Shown one piece after another: positions 1 to 5,131 of a DNA stretch of 5,334 bases; the first letter of the stretch is position 1, and the number at the start of each line of letters is the position of its first letter. Both the position numbers and the translations under genes were made by a program. The stretch is from Deltaproteobacteria bacterium (GTDB lineage: Bacteria; Desulfobacterota; Binatia; UBA9968): NCBI GenBank assembly GCA_005879435.1, contig VBKX01000303.1:1-5334 (forward strand), in the 5' to 3' direction. The notes beneath the pieces are model-generated. The model was given only the letters and a program-made list of their open reading frames with translations, searched no databases and was not told where the DNA came from.

Positions 1-748
1 GCCGGCATCGGCAGTTCGACTAAGTCATTTTTTGTATATTTTTTCAGCTGTTCTCGCATAGAGGCGCGAATCTTGTTTAACATCGATGGACTTTGCGCGC
101 GCAGCAATCCAGCCGTGCGCACCGTGCTGTCGTTCATTGCATCGAAGAGTCCGTCGCCCGCCGACAAGCGCCACACCTGTGAGACTTTGGTCACGCGCGG
201 CGACTCGAACCCCGCGGCGATCAAGCTGCACTCACACTCTTTTGGATCGCTGTAACGAAAAAACGGCGGCCCTTCGGGCAATTCGACATGTGGCTCACCG
301 TGTGACTCCACCGCGCGCAGCACGATGTTGAACCCGACGGTCTCCTTCGGGCTACACCAAACAGAAAAAGCAAATCGCCCGGATGGCCGAGATGAAGTAT
401 GCTGAAGTTCATTGCCGCCGCGTCGAACAGCCCATTGCCCAGGGGCAATTGCTCGGCGTCGCCTTGGCGAAAGTCGATGCCGGGATGTAGAAGCTGCGCT
501 TGCGTCAACATTGCTGACGAAAAATCGATGCCAAGTACAGTGGCGCCGCGTTTCGCGGCCGCCGCAGCGACATAGCCCGGACCACTGGCGATATCGAGAA
601 ACTTGACACCGCGCTTCACGCGCGCCGCGTCCAAGAGCGGGCCGACAGCTTGGGTCGTCAGGTTGCCGAAGGCTTGATGGTATTGGTCAGGGATACTTTC
701 CCAACCGGCATGTTCGAAGCTCCAAAACCTTTCGGATTCGATGATCAC
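1..748 (-). pseudogene. Class I SAM-dependent methyltransferase, frameshifted by an internal deletion; 3' end beyond the window
   Basis: This is a UbiE/COQ5-like small-molecule methyltransferase in two frames. The first frame starts at GTG 748-746 (M-I-I-E-S-E-R-F-W). It carries SAM motif I at residues 51-60 (LDIASGPGYV), the acidic motif GIDFSSAM at 73-80, GDAEQLP at 96-102 and FDAAAMNFSILHLGHP at 108-123. After P123 (codon 382-380) it runs into nonsense and stops at 221. The family-typical continuation lies in another frame from about 380 down: GRFAFSVW, VGFNIVLRAVESHGEPHVELPEGPPFFRYSDP, then LIAAGFESPRV, open to the window edge. Members of this family normally carry about 13-14 residues (of the type EQALREAHRVLRPG) between LGHP and GRFAF, and these are absent. 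A loss of 3n+1 bases, roughly 40 nt, explains both the gap and the shift. The product is probably inactive, because strand beta-5 and the helix before it are missing and the substrate-binding half is out of frame. The family call is firm; the substrate is unknown. No upstream in-frame ATG is present before a stop, and the Shine-Dalgarno is weak. Confidence 0.85.
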
Positions 749-794
749 AGTATAAGCAGAATTACATAGGTTTCCGTGGCTGTCTACTTGCGCC

Positions 795-831
795 GACGCT
801 GGGCTAGCGTCAATCGATGACAGCTGTCATC
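795..831. promoter_or_regulatory. Two adjacent DNA dyads, probable operator between divergent genes
   Basis: Positions 816-831 are a perfect 16-bp palindrome, GATGACAGCTGTCATC. Immediately left, 795-811 is an interrupted dyad (GACGCT, 5-base spacer, AGCGTC). Both sit in the 136-bp gap between the minus-strand methyltransferase and the plus-strand solute-binding protein gene. A weak sigma-70-like -35 (TTGACC, 836-841) with a poor -10 (TAGTGT, 859-864, spacer 17) follows the palindrome. It would give a very short leader, so this promoter is doubtful. A loop-free palindrome of this kind fits a dimeric repressor or activator site better than an RNA hairpin. The regulator is not identifiable from the window. 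Confidence 0.45.
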
Positions 832-884
832 ATGCTTGACCCAAACAATAGATTTCTCTAGTGTCGGTCGCGCGGAGGATAGCT

Positions 885-1877
885 ATGAAGAACACGCTGG
901 AAATTTTTTTCGCCGTGCTGATCTGGGAAATCTGCACTGTTCTAGCGGTCTATGCGGCCCAGCCTTTTACCAAGGTCATCATGACCACGGGGTCGTTCAG
1001 CGAGCGAGAGGCTGCGATGTATGTCGCACAAGACCAGGGATTCTTTCGGCGCTATGGTTTGGAGTTAACCTTCGTTCAGGTGCGAAACGGTCCCGTCGGC
1101 ATGGCAGCCATCGCTTCCGGCGAAACTCAGCTTCACGAGGGTTCCGCCACGGGAGCGGTCCTCGGCGCAGCGGCCGAAGGGGTCGATCTGGTTTTTGTCG
1201 CCGGCATGATCAACAAGCTCATCGGCAACATTATGGCGTCGCCCAAAATCAAAAGCCCGGCTGACTTGAAAGGCAAAGTCATCGCCGTCACCAGCGCCAG
1301 CGGCGGCAGCTGGATGTTCACCACGCTGGCGCTCGAATACTGGGGCTTGGATGCCAAGCGCGACGGGATAAGTTTCCGCATCCTCGGCGACGAGTCGGTG
1401 CGCAGCCAGGCGCTGGCCAACGAAACGGTCGCCGCGACTCATTTGGGTTACACTTTCTCGGCGCCGCTGATCAGCCGCGGCTTTACCAATCTTGCCGATC
1501 TGGCGAAGCTGCCGATTCCGTTCCAGAGCACCGGCGTCTTAACCACCCGCCGCTTCATGAACGCTTCGCCCGAGGTCGTCGAAAGCGTCCTGCGCGGCAT
1601 CGTCGATTCGCTGCAGTTCATCGCTCAACCGGAAAACAAACCGGCGGTGCTGAAGAGTCTGATGAAAGGCTTGAGACTGCAAAAAGTGGATCAAGCGCTC
1701 GAAGGCTACGACACGCTCGGCGGCATCTACGAACGAAAAATTTACCCGCGGGCCGATGGCGTGCGCAACGTGATCCGCTTATTGGGATTGACCAATGAAA
1801 AAATCCGCAAGCTCAAAGCGGAAGATCTGGTCGACGACCGTTTTGTGAAGAAGTTGGAGAAGGAAGGAAAGTTCTAA
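885..1877 (+). CDS. ABC-type solute-binding protein, NMT1/SsuA-like (nitrate/sulfonate/taurine family)
   Basis: This 330-aa periplasmic binding protein probably captures a small organic solute and passes it to an ABC importer. Residues 1-25 form a signal peptide: K2 at the N-terminus, a hydrophobic core from about 7 to 22 (broken by E15), and a likely cleavage near VYA-AQ at 24-26. No convincing lipobox is present. The family pattern follows: EREAAMYVAQDQGFFRRYGLELTFVQV (about 40-66, the NMT1 'A...GFF...GLdv' signature), MAAIASGETQLHEGSATGAVLGAAAEGVDLVFVAG (73-107), IKSPADLKGKVIAVTSASGGSWMF (122-145, second-lobe entry) and a helical C-terminal lobe. An in-frame GTG lies 24 bases upstream at 861, but ATG 885 is preferred: GGAGG at 874-878 is 6 bases before it and the signal peptide begins there. 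Neither permease nor ATPase genes are next to it, so it is an orphan binding protein. The ligand cannot be read from sequence. The gene is divergent from the broken methyltransferase and convergent with the racemase-fold gene. Confidence 0.9.
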   Translation: MKNTLEIFFAVLIWEICTVLAVYAAQPFTKVIMTTGSFSEREAAMYVAQDQGFFRRYGLELTFVQVRNGPVGMAAIASGETQLHEGSATGAVLGAAAEGVDLVFVAGMINKLIGNIMASPKIKSPADLKGKVIAVTSASGGSWMFTTLALEYWGLDAKRDGISFRILGDESVRSQALANETVAATHLGYTFSAPLISRGFTNLADLAKLPIPFQSTGVLTTRRFMNASPEVVESVLRGIVDSLQFIAQPENKPAVLKSLMKGLRLQKVDQALEGYDTLGGIYERKIYPRADGVRNVIRLLGLTNEKIRKLKAEDLVDDRFVKKLEKEGKF

Positions 1878-1883
1878 AACCGT

Positions 1884-1900
1884 TCTCTCTCTCTCTCTCT
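1884..1900. repeat. CT dinucleotide microsatellite
   Basis: An uninterrupted T(CT)8 run starts six bases after the TAA stop (1875-1877) of the solute-binding protein gene. It is non-coding in any supported gene. Such tracts can vary in length by slippage, but here it sits in a 3' flank and no effect on a gene is evident. Confidence 0.8.
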
Positions 1901-1912
1901 TGGAATGGATCG

Positions 1913-1949
1913 AGCGAGAGGAGCCGGCGTCGCGAGCCCTCGTCTCGCT
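1913..1949 (+). terminator. Possible transcription terminator hairpin after the solute-binding protein gene
   Basis: The arms AGCGAGAGGAG (1913-1923) and CTCGTCTCGCT (1939-1949) pair over 11 positions with one mismatch, around a 15-base GC-rich loop that can extend the stem with GGC/GCC. The hairpin lies 36 bases after the stop codon in the convergent gap. The following bases (TTCTCCCC) are pyrimidine-rich but only weakly U-rich, so intrinsic termination is plausible rather than clear. Confidence 0.4.
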
Positions 1950-1980
1950 TTCTCCCCAGAGGAAGAATGAACAATCGCAC

Positions 1981-2706
1981 CTACGGCATCTCTTCCAGCA
2001 ACTTGCCGAATCCCTTCACCGGCTGGCGCACGTACAAACGTTTCTCCACCGACCAAACGCGCGCTGGAACGGGATGAACAACGGGTACCTGCAAATCCTC
2101 TTCGAGCAAGTGAATGATGTCGAGACAGCGCCAGCCGGTGCCGAGCATGTAAATGCCGTCAGCGCCGGGATTCTTCAAAAAGGCCTTGCGCGTGTGCGCG
2201 TAGATTTCCGTCGACGCCAGGCGGCCGACGTCGGCAAACGCGACTTCCATTCCCTCCATGGCTAGGACTTCGAATCCGGCTTCTTGAAAATAGCGCGTAA
2301 ACATATCATTGATGCTGCCGATAAAATAAGTGACGCCGACAAATTTCTTTACGCCAAGGGCACGCAGCGCCTCGACTTGCGTCTGCGCCGCAGTGATGAT
2401 GGGAATTTTAAATTCGGCTTCCCAGTCTTTGACGATTTTCTCTTCGCCTTTGAAACCGTGCACCATGAACGGCGGCGCGCCCTCGGGGTGAATCAAATCG
2501 ACGCCTTCCTTCGCCAGCTCCGCGACCTTCTCATGCACGGCGTTGAGCGCGCCGCGAAACTCATCTTCGGTGCCGCGCTGAAAGTTTAAATAAACCGGCA
2601 CGACGCCGATCCCTTCCGGCAAAAGACGAATAAATTCTTCGAGCGATCCCGGCCGGTGCGTCGGCTTCACACAACCGACGACGCCGCGCCAACTTGTAAA
2701 GACCAT
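1981..2706 (-). CDS. Asp/Glu racemase-fold protein, arylmalonate decarboxylase/maleate isomerase-like
   Basis: This 241-aa cytoplasmic protein has the two-lobed layout of the Asp/Glu racemase superfamily, which includes arylmalonate decarboxylase and maleate cis-trans isomerase. Recognisable blocks are RGVVGCVKPTHRPGSLEEFIRLLPEGIGVVPVYL (7-40), GVDLIHPEGAPPFMVHGFKGE (68-88), IPIITAAQTQVEALRALGVKKFVGVTYF (101-128), FEVLAMEGMEVAF (145-157), PGADGIYMLGTGWRCLDIIHLLEEDLQVPVVHPVPARVW (180-218) and a short C-terminal tail. The length fits the family. At the two places where the superfamily carries catalytic cysteines, this protein has GAPPF (76-80) and LGTGWR (188-193). Its only cysteines are C12 and C194. 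A racemase using two Cys is therefore unlikely, and the reaction may be decarboxylation, isomerisation or hydrolysis of a carboxylic acid. ATG 2706 is kept because family homology begins within a few residues. The Shine-Dalgarno is weak (GGAACGAG, lying in a repeat arm). The stop is TAG at 1983-1981. The gene follows the UbiD-family gene by 109 bp on the same strand and may share its transcript. Confidence 0.82.
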   Translation of the reverse strand: MVFTSWRGVVGCVKPTHRPGSLEEFIRLLPEGIGVVPVYLNFQRGTEDEFRGALNAVHEKVAELAKEGVDLIHPEGAPPFMVHGFKGEEKIVKDWEAEFKIPIITAAQTQVEALRALGVKKFVGVTYFIGSINDMFTRYFQEAGFEVLAMEGMEVAFADVGRLASTEIYAHTRKAFLKNPGADGIYMLGTGWRCLDIIHLLEEDLQVPVVHPVPARVWSVEKRLYVRQPVKGFGKLLEEMP

Positions 2707-2712
2707 TAACTC

Positions 2713-2807
2713 GTTCCAGTCGTTTCAAGGGTTCCGGCCATTCCATTCGTTTCAGAGAATTCGAATCCAACCACTGGAACTTCTGAAACCATTGGAACGA
2801 CTGGAAC
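2713..2807. repeat. Palindromic cluster of degenerate 9-bp repeats (GTTYCANNN)
   Basis: From 2713 rightward the sequence divides into 9-bp units: GTTCCAGTC, GTTTCAAGG, GTTCCGGCC, ATTCCATTC, GTTTCAGAG. From 2807 leftward on the other strand the same unit recurs: GTTCCAGTC, GTTCCAATG, GTTTCAGAA, GTTCCAGTG, GTTGGATTC. The two halves meet at the palindromic centre ATTCGAAT (2759-2766). The outer arms (2713-2733 and 2787-2807) pair over 21 positions with two mismatches, including a perfect 12-bp block. The element fills the gap between the UbiD-family gene and the racemase-fold gene and ends 6 bases before the latter's ATG. No U-tract follows in the direction of transcription, so it is not a standard intrinsic terminator. 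Confidence 0.75.
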
Positions 2808-2815
2808 CGTCTTTG

Positions 2816-4285
2816 TCATTTGAAAATCTGCGGAAACTTGGCCTTGAGCTGCTGGCGCACGTCCTCCGGCACCTCGACGACTTTGGCGAATTCACCGCGC
2901 AGTTTCTTGTTATAGGGAATACAGGCGTCGATTAAAATACGATTGTTGAAATTCCCTGGCAGAAACATCGGGTCGCGTCCTGACGACCACGCTTTTTGCA
3001 CGAGATCGATATCAGTCATCGGATCGAAGCGAGTGCCCATGGCCCAGAGCACCTGATCGATGTCGGAGCAATCGACGTCGTCGTCGACGACCACCGTCCA
3101 TTTCCCATTGTAGGCGCCGGCCATGCAATTGGACGCGACATGCAGCACGTTGCGCGCGTGCCCAGGATAACGCTGGCGAATTTGAATCGCGGTGAAGCGA
3201 GTCGCCGGAGCGCCCTCGTGGTTCCACACGCCAAGAATGTCCGGCAGGCCGCAGGCTTCCAACGCGTTCCAGATCTCCGCAGCGCCAGCGATGCCTTTGA
3301 GCAAACCAGTTTCGTCCACCGGTTTGTGCTGCGGGGCGCAGGTGAGAATCGGGTTGTTACGGTACATGACCGTCTTGACGTTTAAGTACGGCCGCGGCAC
3401 GACGTCGTCGGAGTAATAACCCATCCATTCGCCGAACGGACCCTCGGGTTTCGACTGGCCGGGGACGGCTTCACCTTCGATGACGATCTCCGCGTCGGCG
3501 GGTATCGGAAAACCGGTGAACGGTCCTTTGACCACTTCAATCGGTTCGCCGCGGATGCCGCCGGCGAAGTCGTACTCGGACACGCCGGACGGCAGCGGGC
3601 TGGCAGAAAGCATATAGAGCAAAGGATCCTGGCCGCATACAATGGCAAACTTGCAGCTTTGGCCGCGCTCGAAATATTTGTCGCGATGAATTCTACCGTG
3701 CTTGCCTTCGGTGATCTGACAGCCGATGGTTTTTTCGTCGTACACTTCGCAACGGTAGGCGCCGAAGTTATACCATTCAGCGTCGGGATCTTTGGTGATG
3801 CACATGTCGGCGGTGCCGATGTAGCGATGGGTGTCGGCCTGGTGATGGATCGGCACCGGGAGCTTGAGCACGTCGACTTTGTCGCCTTCCAAGACATTTT
3901 CAAAGATCGGCCCGGTCTTGACCATCTTGGGCTTGATCAGTTTCATGTCCGTCATCACGTGATGATAGGCCTTGACGATATCGGCTTTGCGCTCGTATTC
4001 GAGCGGCAAGCCGAGCGTTAGCGCGACCCGCTTGATCGTTGAAAACTGGCCGTAGAGCGTACGGTGGCCTTTGGGATATCCAGGAACTTCATCGAACAGA
4101 ATCGCCGGCGCTTTGCCCTTGCCGCCTTCGGTGAGCATCTGGGTGACCGCGCCCATTTCCCGGTCCCAGTGCGCGCCGCTGACTTTGAGCAGCTCGCCCA
4201 GAGTATCGACTTGATTGATCCAATCGCGCAAGCCACGGTACGTTACCGTGCTCTCAGAAGTCCCAACTCGCTCCGGACGCGCCAT
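2816..4285 (-). CDS. UbiD-family prFMN-dependent (de)carboxylase, catabolic type
   Basis: This 489-aa cytoplasmic enzyme belongs to the family that adds or removes CO2 on aromatic or unsaturated acids using prenylated FMN and a divalent metal. The family signatures are in order: TYRGLRDWINQVDTLGELLKV (15-35), PAILFDEVPGYP (60-71), NFGAYRCEV (173-181), EGKHGRIH (193-200), SEYDFAGGIRGEPIEVVKGP (236-255), PEGPFGEWMGYYS (280-292), ILTCAPQHKPVDET (313-326) and KWTVVVDDDVDCSDIDQVLWAMGTR (395-419). By motif spacing against Fdc1/UbiD, N173, H196 and E237 fit the metal ligands, R178 the catalytic Arg, and E281/E286 the E-GPFG-E pair, so the enzyme looks intact. ATG 4285 is preferred over an upstream ATG at 4357 because GGAGG (4295-4291) lies 5 bases before it and homology starts just after. 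No UbiX-type prenyltransferase is in the window. The protein resembles the branch near phenylphosphate carboxylase and hydroxybenzoate decarboxylase more than ubiquinone-pathway UbiD, but its substrate is unknown. Confidence 0.92.
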   Translation of the reverse strand: MARPERVGTSESTVTYRGLRDWINQVDTLGELLKVSGAHWDREMGAVTQMLTEGGKGKAPAILFDEVPGYPKGHRTLYGQFSTIKRVALTLGLPLEYERKADIVKAYHHVMTDMKLIKPKMVKTGPIFENVLEGDKVDVLKLPVPIHHQADTHRYIGTADMCITKDPDAEWYNFGAYRCEVYDEKTIGCQITEGKHGRIHRDKYFERGQSCKFAIVCGQDPLLYMLSASPLPSGVSEYDFAGGIRGEPIEVVKGPFTGFPIPADAEIVIEGEAVPGQSKPEGPFGEWMGYYSDDVVPRPYLNVKTVMYRNNPILTCAPQHKPVDETGLLKGIAGAAEIWNALEACGLPDILGVWNHEGAPATRFTAIQIRQRYPGHARNVLHVASNCMAGAYNGKWTVVVDDDVDCSDIDQVLWAMGTRFDPMTDIDLVQKAWSSGRDPMFLPGNFNNRILIDACIPYNKKLRGEFAKVVEVPEDVRQQLKAKFPQIFK

Positions 4286-4325
4286 AAATTCCTCCGTGGA
4301 AACCAGGAAACTGCAACAAGGGTCC

Positions 4326-4354
4326 ACCTTACGTTTCGTGCCATTTCTTGTCAA
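4326..4354 (-). promoter_or_regulatory. Candidate sigma-70-type promoter of the UbiD-family gene
   Basis: On the minus strand a perfect -35 box TTGACA (4354-4349) is followed by a 17-base spacer and a weak -10 TAAGGT (4331-4326). This would start transcription near 4319 and give a leader of about 35 bases carrying the GGAGG at 4295-4291. The -35 box overlaps the left TTGT-NN-ACAA dyad. The weak -10 limits certainty. Confidence 0.4.
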
Positions 4355-4384
4355 CAAAGTTGGCGGCTTAGGACTTGTTCACAA
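4348..4384. promoter_or_regulatory. Twin TTGT-NN-ACAA dyads, probable operator
   Basis: Two matching inverted repeats occur at 4348-4357 (TTGTCAACAA) and 4375-4384 (TTGTTCACAA, extended to 12 bp by flanking C and G). Their centres are 27 bp apart. The left one overlaps the -35 of the UbiD-family gene's candidate promoter and the right one overlaps the candidate -35 for the plus-strand gene. This arrangement suggests one dimeric regulator acting on both divergent genes. The short TTGT/ACAA half-sites resemble those of GntR-type regulators only in a general way, and no regulator gene is present here. Confidence 0.45.
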
Positions 4385-4403
4385 GCGATTGGAGTGCTAT
4401 GAA
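4375..4403 (+). promoter_or_regulatory. Weak candidate promoter of the 164-aa protein gene
   Basis: TTGTTC (4375-4380), a 17-base spacer and TATGAA (4398-4403) give a marginal sigma-70-like match. It implies a leader of about 60 bases before ATG 4472. It is reported mainly because its -35 coincides with the right dyad, mirroring the promoter on the other strand. Confidence 0.25.
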
Positions 4404-4471
4404 CGCCCATCGATAGACCCAAAATCAGGGACCCAACAACGACGATTGCCCGGAGGTAAAGCGACCCCTCT

Positions 4472-4966
4472 ATGGAAACCTCGAAATCATACCCACAGCA
4501 GCTCCGCTCCATCGGCCAATCGCTCGAGGCGCAGCGAATCCAGATTTTCGAGCTGACCTGCCACGATGACCAATTTGTCGTCAAAGGCGAACCCGAAAAA
4601 GAAGCTTCCATGCTAGCGGCGTTGCGCCACTGGCAGCAGCGGCGGCGGCGCAGCGATGGGCTTAACGCGTCATTGACATTCACCAGCCAGGATATCGACC
4701 AGCTGGAACGCCAGGGACGCTCGCAACGGGCGCAGCCGAATCGCTTGCCCGATTTTTACAGCTTGCCCAATACGCTCCGCACGGTTGGACACTATCTAGA
4801 ACTCAAAGGCTCCGAGTTGTTGGAGATGCAAAAAAGACAGCTCAGCCTAACACTGCTCTCACGCAACAAAGACGGTCACCCGGAGATAGAAGAGCGCAGC
4901 ATCGCATCGTTTTACAATCTTTTCCTACGGCTTCACGATAAACGCGGGAAGCCTCAAAACCGATGA
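4472..4966 (+). CDS. Unrecognised 164-aa protein with an internal duplication
   Basis: This gene cannot be assigned to a named family. The protein is soluble-looking, very polar and basic (an RRRR run at 57-60), with no signal peptide or membrane segment. Two segments match at a constant offset of 91 residues: 8-28 (P-x-x-L-R-S-I-G-x-x-L-E...F-E-L) and 99-119 (P-x-x-L-R-T-V-G-x-x-L-E...L-E-M). Each is followed by a beta-like hydrophobic stretch (FVVKG and LSLTLLS). Between them lies an acidic helix, FTSQDIDQLERQGRSQR (70-86). It therefore looks like two copies of a small helix-strand module, which might act in self-association or in binding a partner, but no function can be named. ATG 4472 is the only sensible start. 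The nearest Shine-Dalgarno (GGAGG, 4452-4456) is 15 bases upstream, unusually far. The gene is divergent from the UbiD-family gene and shares its presumed operator region. Confidence 0.7.
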   Translation: METSKSYPQQLRSIGQSLEAQRIQIFELTCHDDQFVVKGEPEKEASMLAALRHWQQRRRRSDGLNASLTFTSQDIDQLERQGRSQRAQPNRLPDFYSLPNTLRTVGHYLELKGSELLEMQKRQLSLTLLSRNKDGHPEIEERSIASFYNLFLRLHDKRGKPQNR

Positions 4967-5071
4967 ATCGCCACTCGTCTGACCGATCCCGCGACTAACG
5001 GTATTTCGATCCACCGGACCGGCGGGTAATGAGATCCTGTTCGTGTTTTCGAGATAATGACGAAAGACGAA

Positions 5072-5104
5072 AACGCCGCTAACGGGTCAATCGCTAGCGG
5101 CGTT
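5072..5104 (-). terminator. Intrinsic terminator of the VOC-family gene
   Basis: A perfect 10-bp stem, AACGCCGCTA (5072-5081) with TAGCGGCGTT (5095-5104), encloses a 13-base loop. Read on the minus strand, the stem is followed by TTTTCGTCTTT, a fair U-rich tract. It begins 27 bases after the TAA stop of the VOC gene. Because the gene at 4472-4966 converges on it, the stem could also slow plus-strand transcription, but that side lacks a U-tract. Confidence 0.65.
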
Positions 5105-5131
5105 CCAAATCTCTTGAAATTGATCGGTTGT

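Noticed and set aside
376..386. Programmed ribosomal frameshifting joining the two methyltransferase frames
   Set aside because: There is no slippery heptamer at the junction. Conserved residues are missing as well as shifted, which frameshifting would not explain.
221..748. A complete 175-aa methyltransferase ending at 221
   Set aside because: After P123 the sequence loses all family similarity, while the true continuation is conserved in another frame down to the window edge. The 221 stop is therefore a frameshift stop.
861..884. GTG at 861 as the start of the solute-binding protein
   Set aside because: It would add eight residues before the signal peptide. ATG 885 has a well-placed GGAGG and begins a normal signal sequence.
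1900..2589. Plus-strand frames at 1900-2265 and 2284-2589
   Set aside because: They lie opposite the racemase-fold gene, have no ribosome binding sites and show no recognisable similarity.
2713..2807. CRISPR array or intrinsic terminator at the repeat cluster
   Set aside because: The units are 9 bp, contiguous and inverted around a centre, with no spacers. No U-tract follows the hairpin in the direction of transcription.
3382..4021. Open frames on both strands inside the UbiD-family gene (for example 3382-3903 minus and 3659-4021 plus)
   Set aside because: They are shadows of a well-conserved gene. Their translations are low-complexity or biased and show no domain.
4286..4357. N-terminal extension of the UbiD-family protein from ATG 4357
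   Set aside because: The 24 extra residues look unlike the family. The segment contains the candidate -10 box and the Shine-Dalgarno for ATG 4285, so it is leader sequence.
5021..5037. GC-rich hairpin CCACCGG/CCGGCGG after the 164-aa protein gene
   Set aside because: The loop would be a single base and the arms contain a mismatch, so no stable stem can form as written.
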